The translations under genes and the position numbers were made by a program. The notes beneath the pieces were generated by a model. It ran no database searches, was not told the origin of the DNA, and was given only the letters and a program-made list of their open reading frames with translations. A stretch of 64,000 nucleotides of DNA, taken from NCBI RefSeq assembly GCF_034190915.1, contig NW_026947501.1, forward strand, positions 1,178,001-1,242,000, read 5' to 3'. The stretch comes from Cavia porcellus. Its lineage: Eukaryota; Chordata; Mammalia; Rodentia; Caviidae. This document shows, piece after piece, positions 1 through 11,999 of this stretch (positions within the stretch are counted from its first letter, which is position 1; each line of letters opens with the position of its first letter).

Positions 1-219
1 ACATTTAGAGGTTAGTGTTAGGCTTAAGATTCGTGCGAGGGTTAGGTTTCGGGTTAGAGTTAGGGTTCGGTTAGCCTTAGGGTTATGGCTAGTGTTAGGG
101 TTACAATTAGGTTAGCATTAGGGTTAGGATTAGGGTTAGCGGTTAGTGTTTGGTTTGGGTTAGTGTTACAATTAAAGCTTAGGTTTAGGGTTAGGTTTAG
201 GTTTAGGGTTAGTTTTAGG

Positions 220-900
220 GGTTAGGTGTTAGCAATAGGGTTAGGGTTAGGGTTAGGGTTTGTGCTAGGGTTAGAGGTTAGTGTTAGGATTACAGTTAGG
301 GTTAGGGTTAAATGTTAGCGTTTGGTATAGGGTTAGAATTAGGGTTAGGGTTAGGGTTAGGCATAGAGTTTAATGTTAGTTTTAGGGTTAGGGTTAGGGT
401 TAGGTTCAAAGCTTAGGTTCAGTGTTAGGTTTAGTGTTAGGGTTAGGGTTACGGATAGGGTAAGGGATAGGATTAGGGTTAGTGGTTAATTTTAGGATTA
501 TGGTCACCATTACTGTTAAGGTTGGGTTTAAAGGTTAGTTTTAGGATTAGGGTTAGGGTTAGTTTTAGTGTGAGGGTTAGGGTTAGAGTTAGGGTTAGGT
601 TTTGGGATAGGGTTTGCGTTCGGTTTAGTGTTAGGTTTAGGGTTAGGTTTAGGGGTTAGGTGTTAGGGATAGGGTTATGGGTTAGGGTTAGTGTTAGTGT
701 TAGGGTTAGTGTTAGTATTAGGCTTAGGGTTAGCGTTTAGGGTTAGGTTTAGGGTTTTTGTTATCGTTATGGTTAGTGTTAGGTTGAGGTTTAGGGTTAG
801 GGTTAGGGTTAGAATTAGTTTAAGTATTAGCTTTGGCATTATGGTTAGGGATATGTTTAAGTTTAGGGTTAGTGTTAGAGTTTAGGTTTAGTGTTAGTGT
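220..900 (+). repeat. Diverged copy of the domain III unit at the window start
   Basis: This stretch shares an ordered set of markers with 33336-33960 and 35390-36170. They are TAGGTGTTAGCRATAGGG, TTTGTGCTAGGGTTAGAG, ATGTTAGCGTTTGGTATAG followed by GTTAGAATTAGG, AAGCTTAGGTTCAGTG, and GGTCACCATTA near 500. Farther on, GATATGTTTAAGTTTAGGG lies at about 849 here and about 36127 there. The agreement spans several hundred bases and cannot come from the hexamer alone. It links the left edge of the window to a unit more than 30 kb away. Edges are approximate. Confidence 0.75.
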
Positions 901-3059
901 CAGGTTTTGGGTTAGGTTGAGGGTTAGGATTAGAGGTATGGGTTAGGGTTAGCATTAGGGTCAGGTTTAGGGTTAGGGTGAGGGTTAGGGTTAGGGTTAT
1001 GGATAGAGGTTAACATTAGGTTTGGGTTAGGGTTAGGTTTTAAACTTAGTTTTAAGTTTAGTCTTAGGGTTAGTGTTAGTTTTAGGTTTCGGTTTATGGT
1101 TAGGTTTCGGGTTATGGTTAGAGGTTAGCGTTTGGTTTAAGGTTAGAGTTAGGGCTAGGATTACGTTTAAGTTTAGGTTTTGGCTTAGAGGTTATGTTTG
1201 TGTTAGGATTACGTTTAGGGTTAACGATTAGGTTAAGGGTTAGCATTAGGTTTAGGGTTATGTTTAGTGGTAGCATAACGGTTTAGATTAGCTTTAGTGG
1301 TTAGATTTAATGTTAGTGTTACTGTTAGGGTTAGGTTTAGATATTAGTGGTAGGGTTAATGTTAGTGTTAGGGTTAGAGTTAGGTTTAGGGTTAGGGTTG
1401 GGCTTAGGGTTATGGTTAGGTTTAGGGTTACAATTAGGTTAGGGTTAGGGTTAGGGTTAAGTTTAGGGGTTTGGTGTTAGGGATAGGGTTATGGGATAGG
1501 GTTAGGGTTAATTTGAGGTTTAGGTTTAGGGTTATGGTTAGGGTTAGCATTTAGGGTTAGCGTTAGGTTTAGGGTTAGGGTTAGTGTTATGGTTGGGGTT
1601 ATGTTTAGGTTGAGGTTTTGTGTTAGGATTGGTGTTAGGGTTAGATGTTACGTTTAGTGTTATGTTCAGGTTTACGTTTAGGATTAGGGTTAGGTTTAGG
1701 GTTATGGTTAGGGATAAGCATATGCTAGGGTTTGGGTTTTGGTTAGGGTTAGGTATTACAGTCAGGTTTAGGTTTATTTTAGGGGTAGGGTTAGGGTTAG
1801 GGTAAGGGATTAATGCTAGGTTTAGTGCTATGTTTATGGTTAGGGTTAGGGTTAGGGTTAGGGTTAGATTTAGATTTTAGTGTTAGCGTTAGGGTTTCGG
1901 TTAGTGTTACGGTTAGAGTTTAGGGTAAGGTTCAGGGCTAGGGTTAGGGTTAGGGATAGGGTTAGGATTAGGGTTATGGTTAGAGGTTAGCATTCGATTT
2001 AGGATTAGATTTAGGATTACAGTTAGGCTTAGAGGTGATGGTTAGAGTTAGTGTTCTGCTTAGCGCTAAAGCATAGGTTAAGGGTTAGCTTTAGGTTTAG
2101 GGTTAGGTGAAGGGAACGGGTAAGGGTTAGTATTAGGGTTAGTGGTTAGGTTTAGGGTTAGGGTTACGGTTAGTGCTAGAGTTAGGTTTAGAGGTTAGTG
2201 TTACTGTTAGGATTAGAGTTAGGGTAAGTGTTAGTGTTAGCGTTAGGGTTAGAATTAGGGTTAGGGTTTGGTTTAGTAATAAGGTTATGGTTTGTGTTAG
2301 TGTTTATGGTTAGGGTTATGGTTTGGGTTAAGGTTTAGGGTTACAATTAGTTTAGAGTTAGGGTTAGGGTTATGTTTAGGGGTTAGGTGTTAGGGATAGG
2401 GTTATGGTTATGGTTATAGTTAGGGTTAGGATTAATGTTTGTGTTAGGGTTAGGATTAGAATTTAGGGTTATGCTTAGGGTTAGGGTCAGGTTTAGGGGT
2501 TAGCTGTTAGGAATAGATTTATGGTTATGGTGAGGTTTACGATTAGGTTAGGGTTAGTGTTAAGTTTATGGTTAGGTTTAGTGTTAGGATTAGAATTCTG
2601 GGTTAAGGTTAGGGTTAGGTTTTCGGTTAGGGTTTGGGTTAGGATTAGGTTTAGGGTTACGGTTAGGGCTGACGTGTTAGCATTAGGGTCATGGTTAGGG
2701 TTAGGGTTATGGTTAGAGGTTAGCGTTAGGTTTAGTTTTAGGGTTTGTGTTAGGGTTAAAGTTAGAGTTAAAGGTTAGTTTTCAGGTTTGGGTTACTGTT
2801 AGAGTTTAGGGTTAGTGTTAGAGTAAGATTTAGGGTTAGGGTTAGGGTTATGCTTAGTGTTAAGGTTATGATTTAGGTTAGGGTTAAGGTTTAGTTGTTA
2901 GGAAGCGGATTGTGGTTGGGCTTTGGGTTATGGTTAGGGTTAGGGTTACCATTAATTTTAGGGTTAGGGTTAGGGTTAGACTTATGGGTAGTCTTAGGTT
3001 TAGCATTAATTTTAGTGTTAGGGTTAGGGTTAGGGTTAGGGTTTAGGTGTTAGCGATAG

Positions 3060-5160
3060 GGTTAGGGTAAGTGTTTGGGTTAGCTTTAATGGTTAGCTTT
3101 AGGGGTAGGGTTACGGTTGGGGTTAGGGTTATGTTTAGAGGTTAGTGTTAGGGTAAGGTTTAGTGTTTAGAGTTAGCGTTAGGGTTAGGGTTAGAGTTAG
3201 GGTTAGGTTTAGGGTTAGGCTTATGTTTATGGTTAGGTTTTGGATTACAATTAGGTTAGGGTTAGGGTAGTGTTAGATTTAGGTTTTGCATTACATTTAG
3301 TGTTAGTGTTAGGGTTAGGGTTAAGTTTAGGGGTTAGGTGTTAGGAATAGGGATATGGGTTAGAATTAGTGTTAGGGTTAGGGTTACAGTTGGGGTTAGC
3401 GTTTAGGGTTAGGGTTAGGGTTAGTGTTATCGTTGGGGTTAGGATTAGCCTGAGGTTATGGTTAGGGTTAGTTTTATGGTTAGATGTTGGGTTTAGTGTT
3501 CGGCTTAGGGTTAGTGTTAGGACTATGCTAAGTTTAGGGTTTGGGTTAAGTATTAGAGTCAGGTTTAGTATTACAATAAGGGGTATGTTCAGCGTTACGG
3601 TAAGGGATTAATGTTAGTTTTAGGGTTAGGGTCATGGTTAGGGTTAGGGTTAGGGTTAGGGTTAGGTTTTGAGGTTAATGTTAGGGTTAGGGATAGGGTT
3701 AGTGTTATGGTTAGGGTTAGGATTATGGCTAGGGTTACTGTTAGGATTAGTGTTATGTTTAGAGGTTAGTATTCACTATTGGGTTAGATTTAGAGTTAAG
3801 GTTATTATTAGGCTTAGGCTTAGAGATGATGGTCATTGTTAGGGTTAGGCTTAGTGTTAAAGCTTAGGTTCAGGGATAGGGTTAGGCTTAGGGTTATGAA
3901 TAGGGTTATGGTTATGGTGAGGTTTAGTGTTATGTTAGCGTTAGGTTTAGATTTAGGGTTGGGGTTAGGGTTAGGGTTAGGTTTAGGGTTAGGATTAGAA
4001 TTTAGGGTTAGGTTTAGGGTTAGCGTTATGCTTAGTGTTAGGGTTATGATTAAGTTTAGAGTTAGGGTTTAGGTGTTAGGGATAGGTTTAAGGTTGGGCT
4101 TTGGGTTACGGTTAGGGTTAGGGTAACAATTAGTGTAAGATTTGGGTTAGGGTTAGAGTTAGGGGTAGGGTTAGTTTTACAGTTAATTTTAGAGTTATTG
4201 TTAGGGTTAGGGTTAGGGGTTAAGTGTCAGCAATAGGCATAGGGTTAGGGTTAGGTTTAGTGTTCGGTTTAGTGTTAGGGTTAGTGTTAGGGATAGTGTT
4301 ATGGTTAGGGTTAGGGTTTAGGTTTAGGTTTAGGTTTATGGTTAGGTTTAGCATTAATTATAGGGTTACAATTAGTGTTTGGGTTACAAATAAGGTTTAG
4401 TGTTAGGTTTAGTGTTAATGTTAGGGTTAAGGGTTACAGGTTATTGTTTGGTTTAGTGTTAGTGTTAGGGTTATGCTTAGTGTTAGGGTTAGGCTTAGAG
4501 GTTATGGTTAGGATTAGGATTAGGGTAAAACCTTAGGTTCAAGGTTACGGTGAGTGTTAAGGTTAGGGTTAGGGTTTGAGTTTAGTATTAGGTTTAAGGT
4601 TAATTTTAGGGTTAGGGTTAGTGTTATGTTTAGAAGTTAGTGTTTGTTTTAGGGTTAGAGTTAGTGTTAGGGTTAATGTTAGGCTTAGAGGTTATGGTTA
4701 TTGTAAGGGTTAGGGTTAGTTTTAAAGCCTAGGTTCGGTGTTAGGGTCAGGGTTAGAATAAGGGATAGGGTAAGAGTTAGGATTAGGGTTAGTGGTTAGT
4801 TTTAGGGTTAACGTTACATTTAGAGTTAGGGTTAGATTTAGAGGTTAGTTATAGGGTTAGGTTTAGGGTTAGGTTTAGTGTGAGGGTTAAGGTTATGGTT
4901 AGAGTTAGGGTTGGGGTTAGACTTAGGGTTATGATTAGGGTTAGTGTTACAATTAGGTTAATGTGAGGGTTAGGGTTAGGGTTAGCAGTTAGTGTTAAGT
5001 TTGGGTTAGGGTAAAGTTTGGGTTATGGATAAAGTATAGGTTTAGGTTTAGTGTTAGGTTAAGTGTTAGGGTTAGTGTTAGTGTTAGGGATAAGGTTAGG
5101 ATTATCGTTACAGGTTAGCATTAGTTTTAGTAATAGAGTATGTGGTTAGGGTTAGGTTTG
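3060..5160 (+). repeat. HOR block, copy 1 (domain I)
   Basis: This block holds a fixed series of markers. A TAGCTTTA/GGGTAGGGTTACGGT segment lies near 3090. A TATTAGAGTCAGG variant of the 235-bp module lies near 3551. AGGATTAGAATTTA is at 3991, an AGGTGTT dyad is at 4071 and 4222, a GGATAAAGTATAGGTTTAGG word is near 5028, and TAATAGAGTATGTGG is at 5131. The same series recurs at 6970-9370 and 12000-13890. Unit-to-unit spacing is 4.15-5.0 kb depending on the marker, so the copies differ by sizeable indels. Confidence 0.8.
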
Positions 5161-5399
5161 GGGTGAGGTTTGGAAGTTATGTTTATGGTTATGTTTAGGT
5201 TTAGGGTTAAAGCTTAGGTTTAGGGTTAGGTTTAGCATTAGGGTTAGGTATAGAGGAAGGGTTAGGATTAGGGTTAGTCATTAGGTTTAGGGTTAGGTTT
5301 ACGTTTAGGTTTAGGGTTAGGTTTAGAGGCTAGTGTTAGGGTTAGGTTTAGGGTTAGTGTTAGGATTAGGTTTAGTTTTGGAGTTAGGTTTAGGGTTAA

Positions 5400-6720
5400 G
5401 ATTAGTGTTAGGTTTAGGTTTAGGGTTAGGTTTAGGGTTAGGGATAGGGTGACAGCTTGGCTTTGGATTAAGGTAAGAGTTAGGGTTATGATTAAGTTAT
5501 GGTTAGTTAGGGTTAGCATTAGGGTTACGGTTAGTGTTAGGTTTTCGATTAGGATTAGGGTTAGTGTTAGTGTTAGGTTTAGTGGTTAGGTGTTAGGGAT
5601 AGTTTTAGGGTTAGGCTTCAGATTATGGTTAGCTTTAGGGTTATGATGATGTTAGGGTTAGTGTTAGGGTCAGGGTTAGGGTTAGGTATAGCGTTTGTGT
5701 TAGAATAAGAGTTAGTTTTAGGGTTAGGGTTAGTGTTAGGTTAAGGGGTTAGGTGTTAGCGATAGGGTTATAGTTAGGGTTAGGTTTAGGGTTAGGTTTA
5801 GGTTTAGGTTTAGGATTAAGGTTATGGTTAGTGTTAGCATTTATGGTTAGGATTACTGTTTCGGTTAGTGTTATGTTTACTGTTAGGGTTAGGTTGAGGT
5901 TTTGGGTTAGGGTTAGAGTTAGGATTAGTGTCAGGGCTTAACATCAGGGGTTAGGCTTAGGGTTATGGCTTAGGGTTAGGTGTTAGGTTTAGGGGTTAGC
6001 GTTATTGTTAGGGTTAGGGGTAGGGTAAGGTTTAGGGTTTGGGTTTTGATTAGGGTTAGAGATTATGGTTACAATTAGGGTTATGGTTAGGGTTAGTATT
6101 CCTTTTAGGTTTAGATGTTAGGGTCATTGATAGGGTTATGGTTAGGTTTAGGTTTGGGGTTAGTTTTAGGTTTCAGGTTAGGTTTAGAAGTTAGGTTTAG
6201 GGTTAGGGTTAGGCTTAGTCTTAGGCTTAGGGTTTGTGTTAGGTTTAGGGTTAGGGTTTAGGGTTAGTGTTAGCGTTAGGGTTATGTTTAGGGTTACGGT
6301 TAGGCTTAGCATTACGGTTAGGGTTAGGGTTACGATTAGGTTTAAGGTTAGCCTTAGGGTTAGGTTTAGGCTTAGGGTTAGGTTTAGTGTTAGTTTTAGG
6401 GTTAGGTTTAGCGTTAGGGTTAGGGGTTAGGTTTTAGGGATAGGGTTAGGGTTAGCATAGGGTTACAGTTAGGTTTACGGTTAGGGTTAGGGATAGTGTT
6501 AGGTTTAGGGTTATGGTTTAGTGTTAGTGTTAGGGTTAGGTTTAGGTTTAGGTATAGCATTTGGGTTCGGTTATGGTTAGGGTTACGATTAGGTCAGGGC
6601 TAGGTTTTGGGTTAGGATTAGATGTTAGGGATAGTTTTAGTGTTATGGTTAATGTTACTGTTAGAGTTCAAGGTTACGGTTAGGTTTAGGTTTAGGGTCA
6701 GGCTTATGGTTAGAGGTTAG
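5400..6720 (+). repeat. Second-half HOR segment, copy 1 (related to 10340-11720 and 14130-15200)
   Basis: Markers here include GGGTGACAGCTTGGCTTTGG at 5448 and a TTAGGGTCAGGG...TAGCGTTTG run near 5670. A CTTAGGGTTTGTGTTAGG word is near 6225, and GATTAGGTCAGGGCTAGG is near 6579. The first three recur at about 14178, 14390 and 14958. The last recurs near 11609, followed in both places by GTTAGGGATAGTTTTAG and a TTAGAGTTCA word. A TTAGGGGTTAG...GGTATAGGG segment near 6420 resembles 10443-10500. The segment therefore belongs to the same large repeating unit as the preceding block. Confidence 0.7.
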
Positions 6721-6969
6721 CGTTAGGTTTGGTTTAGGGTTAGCTTTAAAGCTGAGGTTTAATGTTAGAGTTAGGTTTAGTGTTAGGTTAAGGGTTATGG
6801 TTGTGGATAGGCTTATTGTTAGAGGTTAGCATTTGGTTTAGGGTTAGAGTTAGGGCTAGGGTTAGGGTTAGGTTTAGGCTTAGAGGTAATGGTTAGGGTT
6901 AGGGTTAAAGCTTAGTTTAAGTGTTAAGGTAAGGGTTAGAATTAGGTTTAGGGATAGGGTAAAGTTTTG

Positions 6970-9370
6970 CGTTAGCGTTAGTGTTTAGCTTTAGAGGTAG
7001 GGTTACGGTTAGGGTTAGGGTTATGTGTAGAGGTTAGTGTTAGTGTTAGTGTTAGTGTTAGTGTTAATGATAGTGTTAGCGTTAGGGTTAGGGTTAGAGT
7101 TAGGGTTAGGCTTAGGGTTAGGCTTAGAGTTATGGTTAGGTTTTGGATTACAATTAGGTTAGGGTTAGGGTTAGGGTTAGATTTAGGTTTTGCATTAGAT
7201 TTAGTGTTAGTGTTAGGGTTAGGGTTAGGTTTAGGGGTTAGGTGTTAGGAATAGGGATATGGGTCAGGTTTATTGTTAGAATTAGGGTTAGGGTTCGGGT
7301 ACAGTTACGGTTAGCGTTTAGGGTTAGGGTTAGGGTTACGGTTACGGTTAGGGTTAGTGTTATCATTGGGTTTATGTTTAGATTGAGGTTTAGCGTTAGG
7401 GTTAGTGTTATGGTCAGATGCTATGTTTAGTGTTCGGGTTAGGTTTAGGGTTAGGGTTATGCTAAGGTTAGGGTTTGGGTTAGGTATTACAGTCAGGGTT
7501 AGTGTTAGTACAAGGGGTAGGTTTAGGGTTAGGGTAAGGGATTAATGTTAGTTTTAGTGTTAGATTCATGGTTAGGGTTAGTGTTAGGGCTAGGGTTAGT
7601 TTTATCATTGAGGTTAGGGTTAGATTGAGGTTTAATGTTAAGGTTAGGGTTAGTATTATGGTTAGATATTAGGTTTAGTGTTCAGGTTAGTGTTATGCTA
7701 AGTTTAGGGTTTGGGTTAGGTATTACAGTCAGGGTTAATGTTAGTATAAGGGGTAGGTTTAGGTTTAGGATAAGAGATTAATGTTAGGTTTAGGTTTAGG
7801 GTCATGGTTAGGGTTAGGGTTAGGGTTAGGTTTTTAGGTTAGGGTTAAGCTTAGTGTTATCGTTAGTGTTACGGTTATGGTTAGGGTATTGTTCGGGTTA
7901 GTATTAATATTAGAAGTTAGCATTTAGTTTTGGGTTAGATTTAGGGTTAGGGTTTGTGTTAGGCTTAGGCTTAGAGGTGATGGTTAATGTTAGGGTTAGG
8001 CTTAGGGTTAAAGCTTAGGTTCAGAGATAGGGTTAGGGTTAGGGTTATGAATAGGGTTATGGATAAGGTGAGGTTTAGTGTTAGGTTAGGGTTATGGTTA
8101 GGGTTAGGTTTAGGGTTATGGTTAGGGTTAAGTTTGGAGTTAGGATTAGAATTTAGGGTTAGGTTTAGGGTTAGGGTTACGCTTAGTGTTAGGGTTATGA
8201 TTAAGTTTAGGGTTAGGCTTTAGGTGTTAGGGATAGGGTTAGGGTTGTGCTTTGGGTTACGGTTAGGGTTAGGGTAACGATTAGGGTTAGGTTTAGGGTT
8301 AGGGTTAGAGTTAGGGGTATGGTTTGGTTTAGGGTTAGTTTTAGAGTTACGGTTAGGGGTTAAGTGTTAGCAATAGGGATCAGGTTAGGGTTATGTTTAG
8401 TGTTCAGTTTAGTGTTAGGGATAGTGTTAGGGGTAGGGTTAGGGTTTAGGTTTAGGGTTAGGTTTAGGGTTAGGGTTAGCTTTAATTTTAGGGTTATACT
8501 TAGTGTTATGGTTACAAGTTAGTTTTAATGTTAGGGTTAGCATTGGAGTTATGGTTAGGGTTAGCGTTAGGGTTAGGGTTAGAGGTTATCATTTGGTTTA
8601 GTGTTAGAGTTAGGTTTAGGGTTAGCTTTAGGGTTAGGGTTAGGGTTAGAAGTTATCTTTGGTTTAGTCTTAGAGTTAGGGTTAGGGTTAGTGTTAGGGT
8701 TAGGCTTAGAGCTTACTGTTAGAGTTAGGTTTGGGTTAAAGCTTAGGTTCAGTGTTACGGTTAGTTTTAGGGTTAGGGTTATGGTTAAAGTTTAGGGTTA
8801 GGTTTAAAGTTAGTGTTAGGGTTAGGGTTAGTGTTATATTTAGAGTTTAGTGTTTGTTTTAGTGTTAGAGTTAAGGTTACAGTTAGGGTTGGTGTTAGGC
8901 TTAGAGGTTATCGTTATGGTTAGGGTAAGGGTTAATTTTAAAGCTTAGGTTCAGGGTTAGGGTTAGGGTTAGTATTAGGGATAGGGTAAGAGTTAGGATT
9001 AGGGTTAGTGGTTAGTTTTAGGGTTAGCATTATGTTTAGAGCTAGGGTTAGATTTAGAGGTTAGTTATAGGGTTAGGTTTAGGGTTAGGGTTAGAGTGAG
9101 GGTTAGGTTTAGTGTTAGATTTAGGGTTAGGGTTAACCTAAGGGTTATTGTTAGGGTTAATATTAGAATTAGTTTAGTGTTAGTGTTATAGTTAGGTTTA
9201 GGTTTAGGGTTAGCGTTGGGTTTGGGTTAGGGTTATGGATAAAGCATAGGTTTAGGTTTAGTGTTAGGGTAATTGATATGGTTAGTGTTAGGGTTAGTGT
9301 TAGTGTTAGGGATAGGGTTAGGGTTATCGTTACAGGTTAGCATTAGGTTTAGTAATAGAGTATGTGGTTA
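6970..9370 (+). repeat. HOR block, copy 2 (domain I)
   Basis: This is the second occurrence of the ordered markers of the 3060-5160 block. The TAGCTTTA/GTAGGGTTACGGT segment is near 6995, two tandem TATTACAGTCAGG modules are at 7485 and 7721, and AGGATTAGAATTTA is at 8142. The AGGTGTT/AAGTGTT dyad is at 8222 and 8362, GGATAAAGCATAGG is near 9235, and TAATAGAGTATGTGG is at 9353. That last marker is 4222 bp from its copy-1 position. The extra 236-bp module is one visible difference from copy 1. Confidence 0.8.
7481..7955 (+). repeat. Tandem 236-bp modules with TATTACAGTCAGG markers
   Basis: Two adjacent modules have their TATTACAGTCAGGG words at 7485 and 7721, exactly 236 bp apart. In order, a module holds TATTACAGTCAGG, a short AAGGGGTAGG word, GGGATTAATGTTAG (or AGAGATTAATGTTAG) and a TCATGGTTAGGG word. 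After these come TTATCATTG followed by TAGATTGAGGTTTA, a TTAGATRTTAGG word, TTAGTGTTC and ATGCTAAG. Related single or paired modules occur at 1754, 3551, 11133, 12475/12710 and 16009. The unit is not a multiple of six, so it is a duplicated block and not simple hexamer slippage. Confidence 0.8.
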
Positions 9371-11999
9371 GGGTTAGGATTAGGGTGAGGCTTAGAAGTT
9401 ATGTTTATGGTTATGGTTAGAGTTAGGGTTAAAGCTTAGGTTTAGGGTTAGGTTTAGCGTTAGGTTTAGGTATAGGGTAAGGGTTAGGATTAGGGTTAGT
9501 CGTTAGGTTTAGTGTTAGGTTTAGAGGTTAGGTTTAGGGTTAGGTTTAGAGGTTAGTGTTAGGGTTAGGGTTAGATTTGGAGTTAGGATTAGGTTTAGGT
9601 TTACGGTTAGCCTTAGGGTTTGGTTTAGGGTTAGGTTTAGTGTTCAGTTTAGTGTTAGGGTTAGGGTTAGGAATAGTGTTAAGGTGAGGTTTAGGGTTCA
9701 GGTTTAGGGTTAGGTTTAGGGTTAGCTTTAAGTTTAGGGTTAGGGTTAGCGTTAGGCTTAGGGTTAGGGTTAGGGTTAGGGTGAGAGGTTATTGTTTGGT
9801 TTAGTGTTAGAGTTAGGATTAAGGTTAGTGTTAGGGTTAGGCTTAGAAGTTATGGTTATGGTTAGGGTTATGGTTAAAGTTTAGGTTCAGTGTTCCGGTT
9901 AGTGTTAGGGTAGGGTTATGGTTAGAGATTAGGGTTAGGTTTAAGGTTAGTGTTAGCGTTAGGGTTAGTGTTATGTTTAGAGGTTAACGTTTGTTTTATG
10001 GTTAGAGTTAGTGTTATTGTTAAAGTTGATGTTAGGCTTTGAGATTAGGGTTAGTGTTAGGGATAGTTTTAAAGCTTAGGTTCAGGGTTAGGGTTAGGGG
10101 TAGGATTAGGGATAGAGTAAAAGTTAGGATTAGGGTTAGTGGTTAGTTTTAGGGTTAGCATTATGTTTAGAGCTAGGGTTAGATTTAGAGGTAAGTTATA
10201 GGGTTAGGTTTAGGGTTAGGGTTAATGTTAGAGTTAGGGTTTGGTTTAAGCTTAGTGTTATGATTAGGGTTAGTGTTAGAGTTAGGTTAGCGTTAGGGTT
10301 AGGGTTAGTTTAGCTTTACGGTTAGGATTAGGGTTAGTCTTTATGGTTAGGGTTACGATTAGGTTTAGGGTTTGCCTTAGGGTTAGGTTTAGGTTTAGGG
10401 TTAGGTTTAGTGTTAGTTTTAGGGTTAGGGTTATTGTTAGGGTTAGGGGTTAGTTGTTAGGTATAGGGTTTGGGTTAGCCTAGAGTTACAGTTAGGTTTA
10501 CGGTTAGGTTTACACTTAGGTTTAGTGATAGTGGGTTAGGGTTAGTGTTAGTGTGAATGTTGGGCTTACAGGTTATGGTTACTGATAGGGTTAGGGACAG
10601 GGTAAAAGCTTAGATTCACGATTAGGATTAGTGTAAGAGTTAGGGTTAAAGATAGGGTAAGGGGTAGGATTAGGGTTAGTGGTATTAGGGTTAGGGTTAC
10701 AGTTAGGGTTAGGTTTAGAAGCTAGTTTTAGTTTTAAGTTTAGGGTTAGGGTGTGGAATACAATTAGGTTAGTGTTATGCTTAGGTTTAGGGTTATGGTT
10801 AGGGTTATGCTTTGCGTTACATGTAGGGTTAGGGTTAGGTTTAGGGATTAGGTGTTAGGGATAGGGATATGAGTTAGGGTTAGGGTTAGGGTTAGTGTCA
10901 TGGTTAGGGTTAGGGTTAAGTTGAGGTTTAGGTTTAGGGTTAGAAGTTAGGGTTAGTGTTTGGTTTAGGTTTCAGGCGAGGGATAAGTTTAAAGTTAGGG
11001 TTACTGTTACAGGTTAGGTTTAGTGTTAGTGTTAGGGTTAGGGTTAGTGTTAGACGTATGGGTTAGGGTTAGGGTTAGAGTTAGGGTTAGGGATATGGTT
11101 AGGGTTATGCTAGTGTTAGGGTTAGGGTTGCATATTACAGTCAGGGTTATGGTTAGTTTAAGGGATAGGGTTAAGGTTCAGATAAGGGATTAATGTTAGG
11201 TTTAGGGTTAGGGTTATGGTTATAGTTAGGGCTAGTTTTAGAGATAAGATTAGAAGTTAGGGTTAGGAGTACAGTTAGTTTAGGGTTAGGGTTAGTGTTA
11301 AAGTTAGGGTTAGGGTTTAGGAGTTAGGGAGAGGGAAATGGTTAGGCTTCGGATTAGGGTTAGGGTTAGCGTTATGATTAGGTTTAGGGTTAGGATTAGG
11401 CTTAGGGTTAGATTTTGTTTTAATTTTAGGGTTAGGTTTAGCATTAAGGTTAGGGGTTATGTGTTTGTGATAGGGTTAGGGTTAGGGTTATTTTTACAGT
11501 TAGGGTTAGGATTAGGGATAGTGTTAGTTTTAGGATTATGGTTTAATGTTAGGGTTACGGTTAGGGTTATGTTTAGGCTTTGGTTTATGGTTATGGTTAG
11601 GGTTACGATTAGGTTAGGGCTAGGTTTTTGGTTAGGATTGGATGTTAGGGATAGTTTTAGGGTTCGGGTTAGTTTTACGGTTAGAGTTCAGGGTTATGGT
11701 TAGGTTTAGGGTTAGGGTTAGTGTTATGGTTAGAGGTTAGATTTAGGTTTGGGTTAGGGTTAGGGTTAAAGCTGAGGTTTAATGTTAGGCTTAGTGTTAG
11801 GGTTATGTTAGTGTTAGGTTAAGGGCTATGGTTAGGGATAGGGTTATGGTTAGAGGTTAGCATTTGGTTTAGTGTTAGAGATAGGGCTAGGCTTAGGGTT
11901 AGGTTTAAGCTTAGAGGTAATTGTTAGGTTTAGGGTTAAAGCTTAGGTTAAGGGTTAAGGTAAGGGTTAGTATTAGGTTTAGGGATAGGGTAAGTGTTA

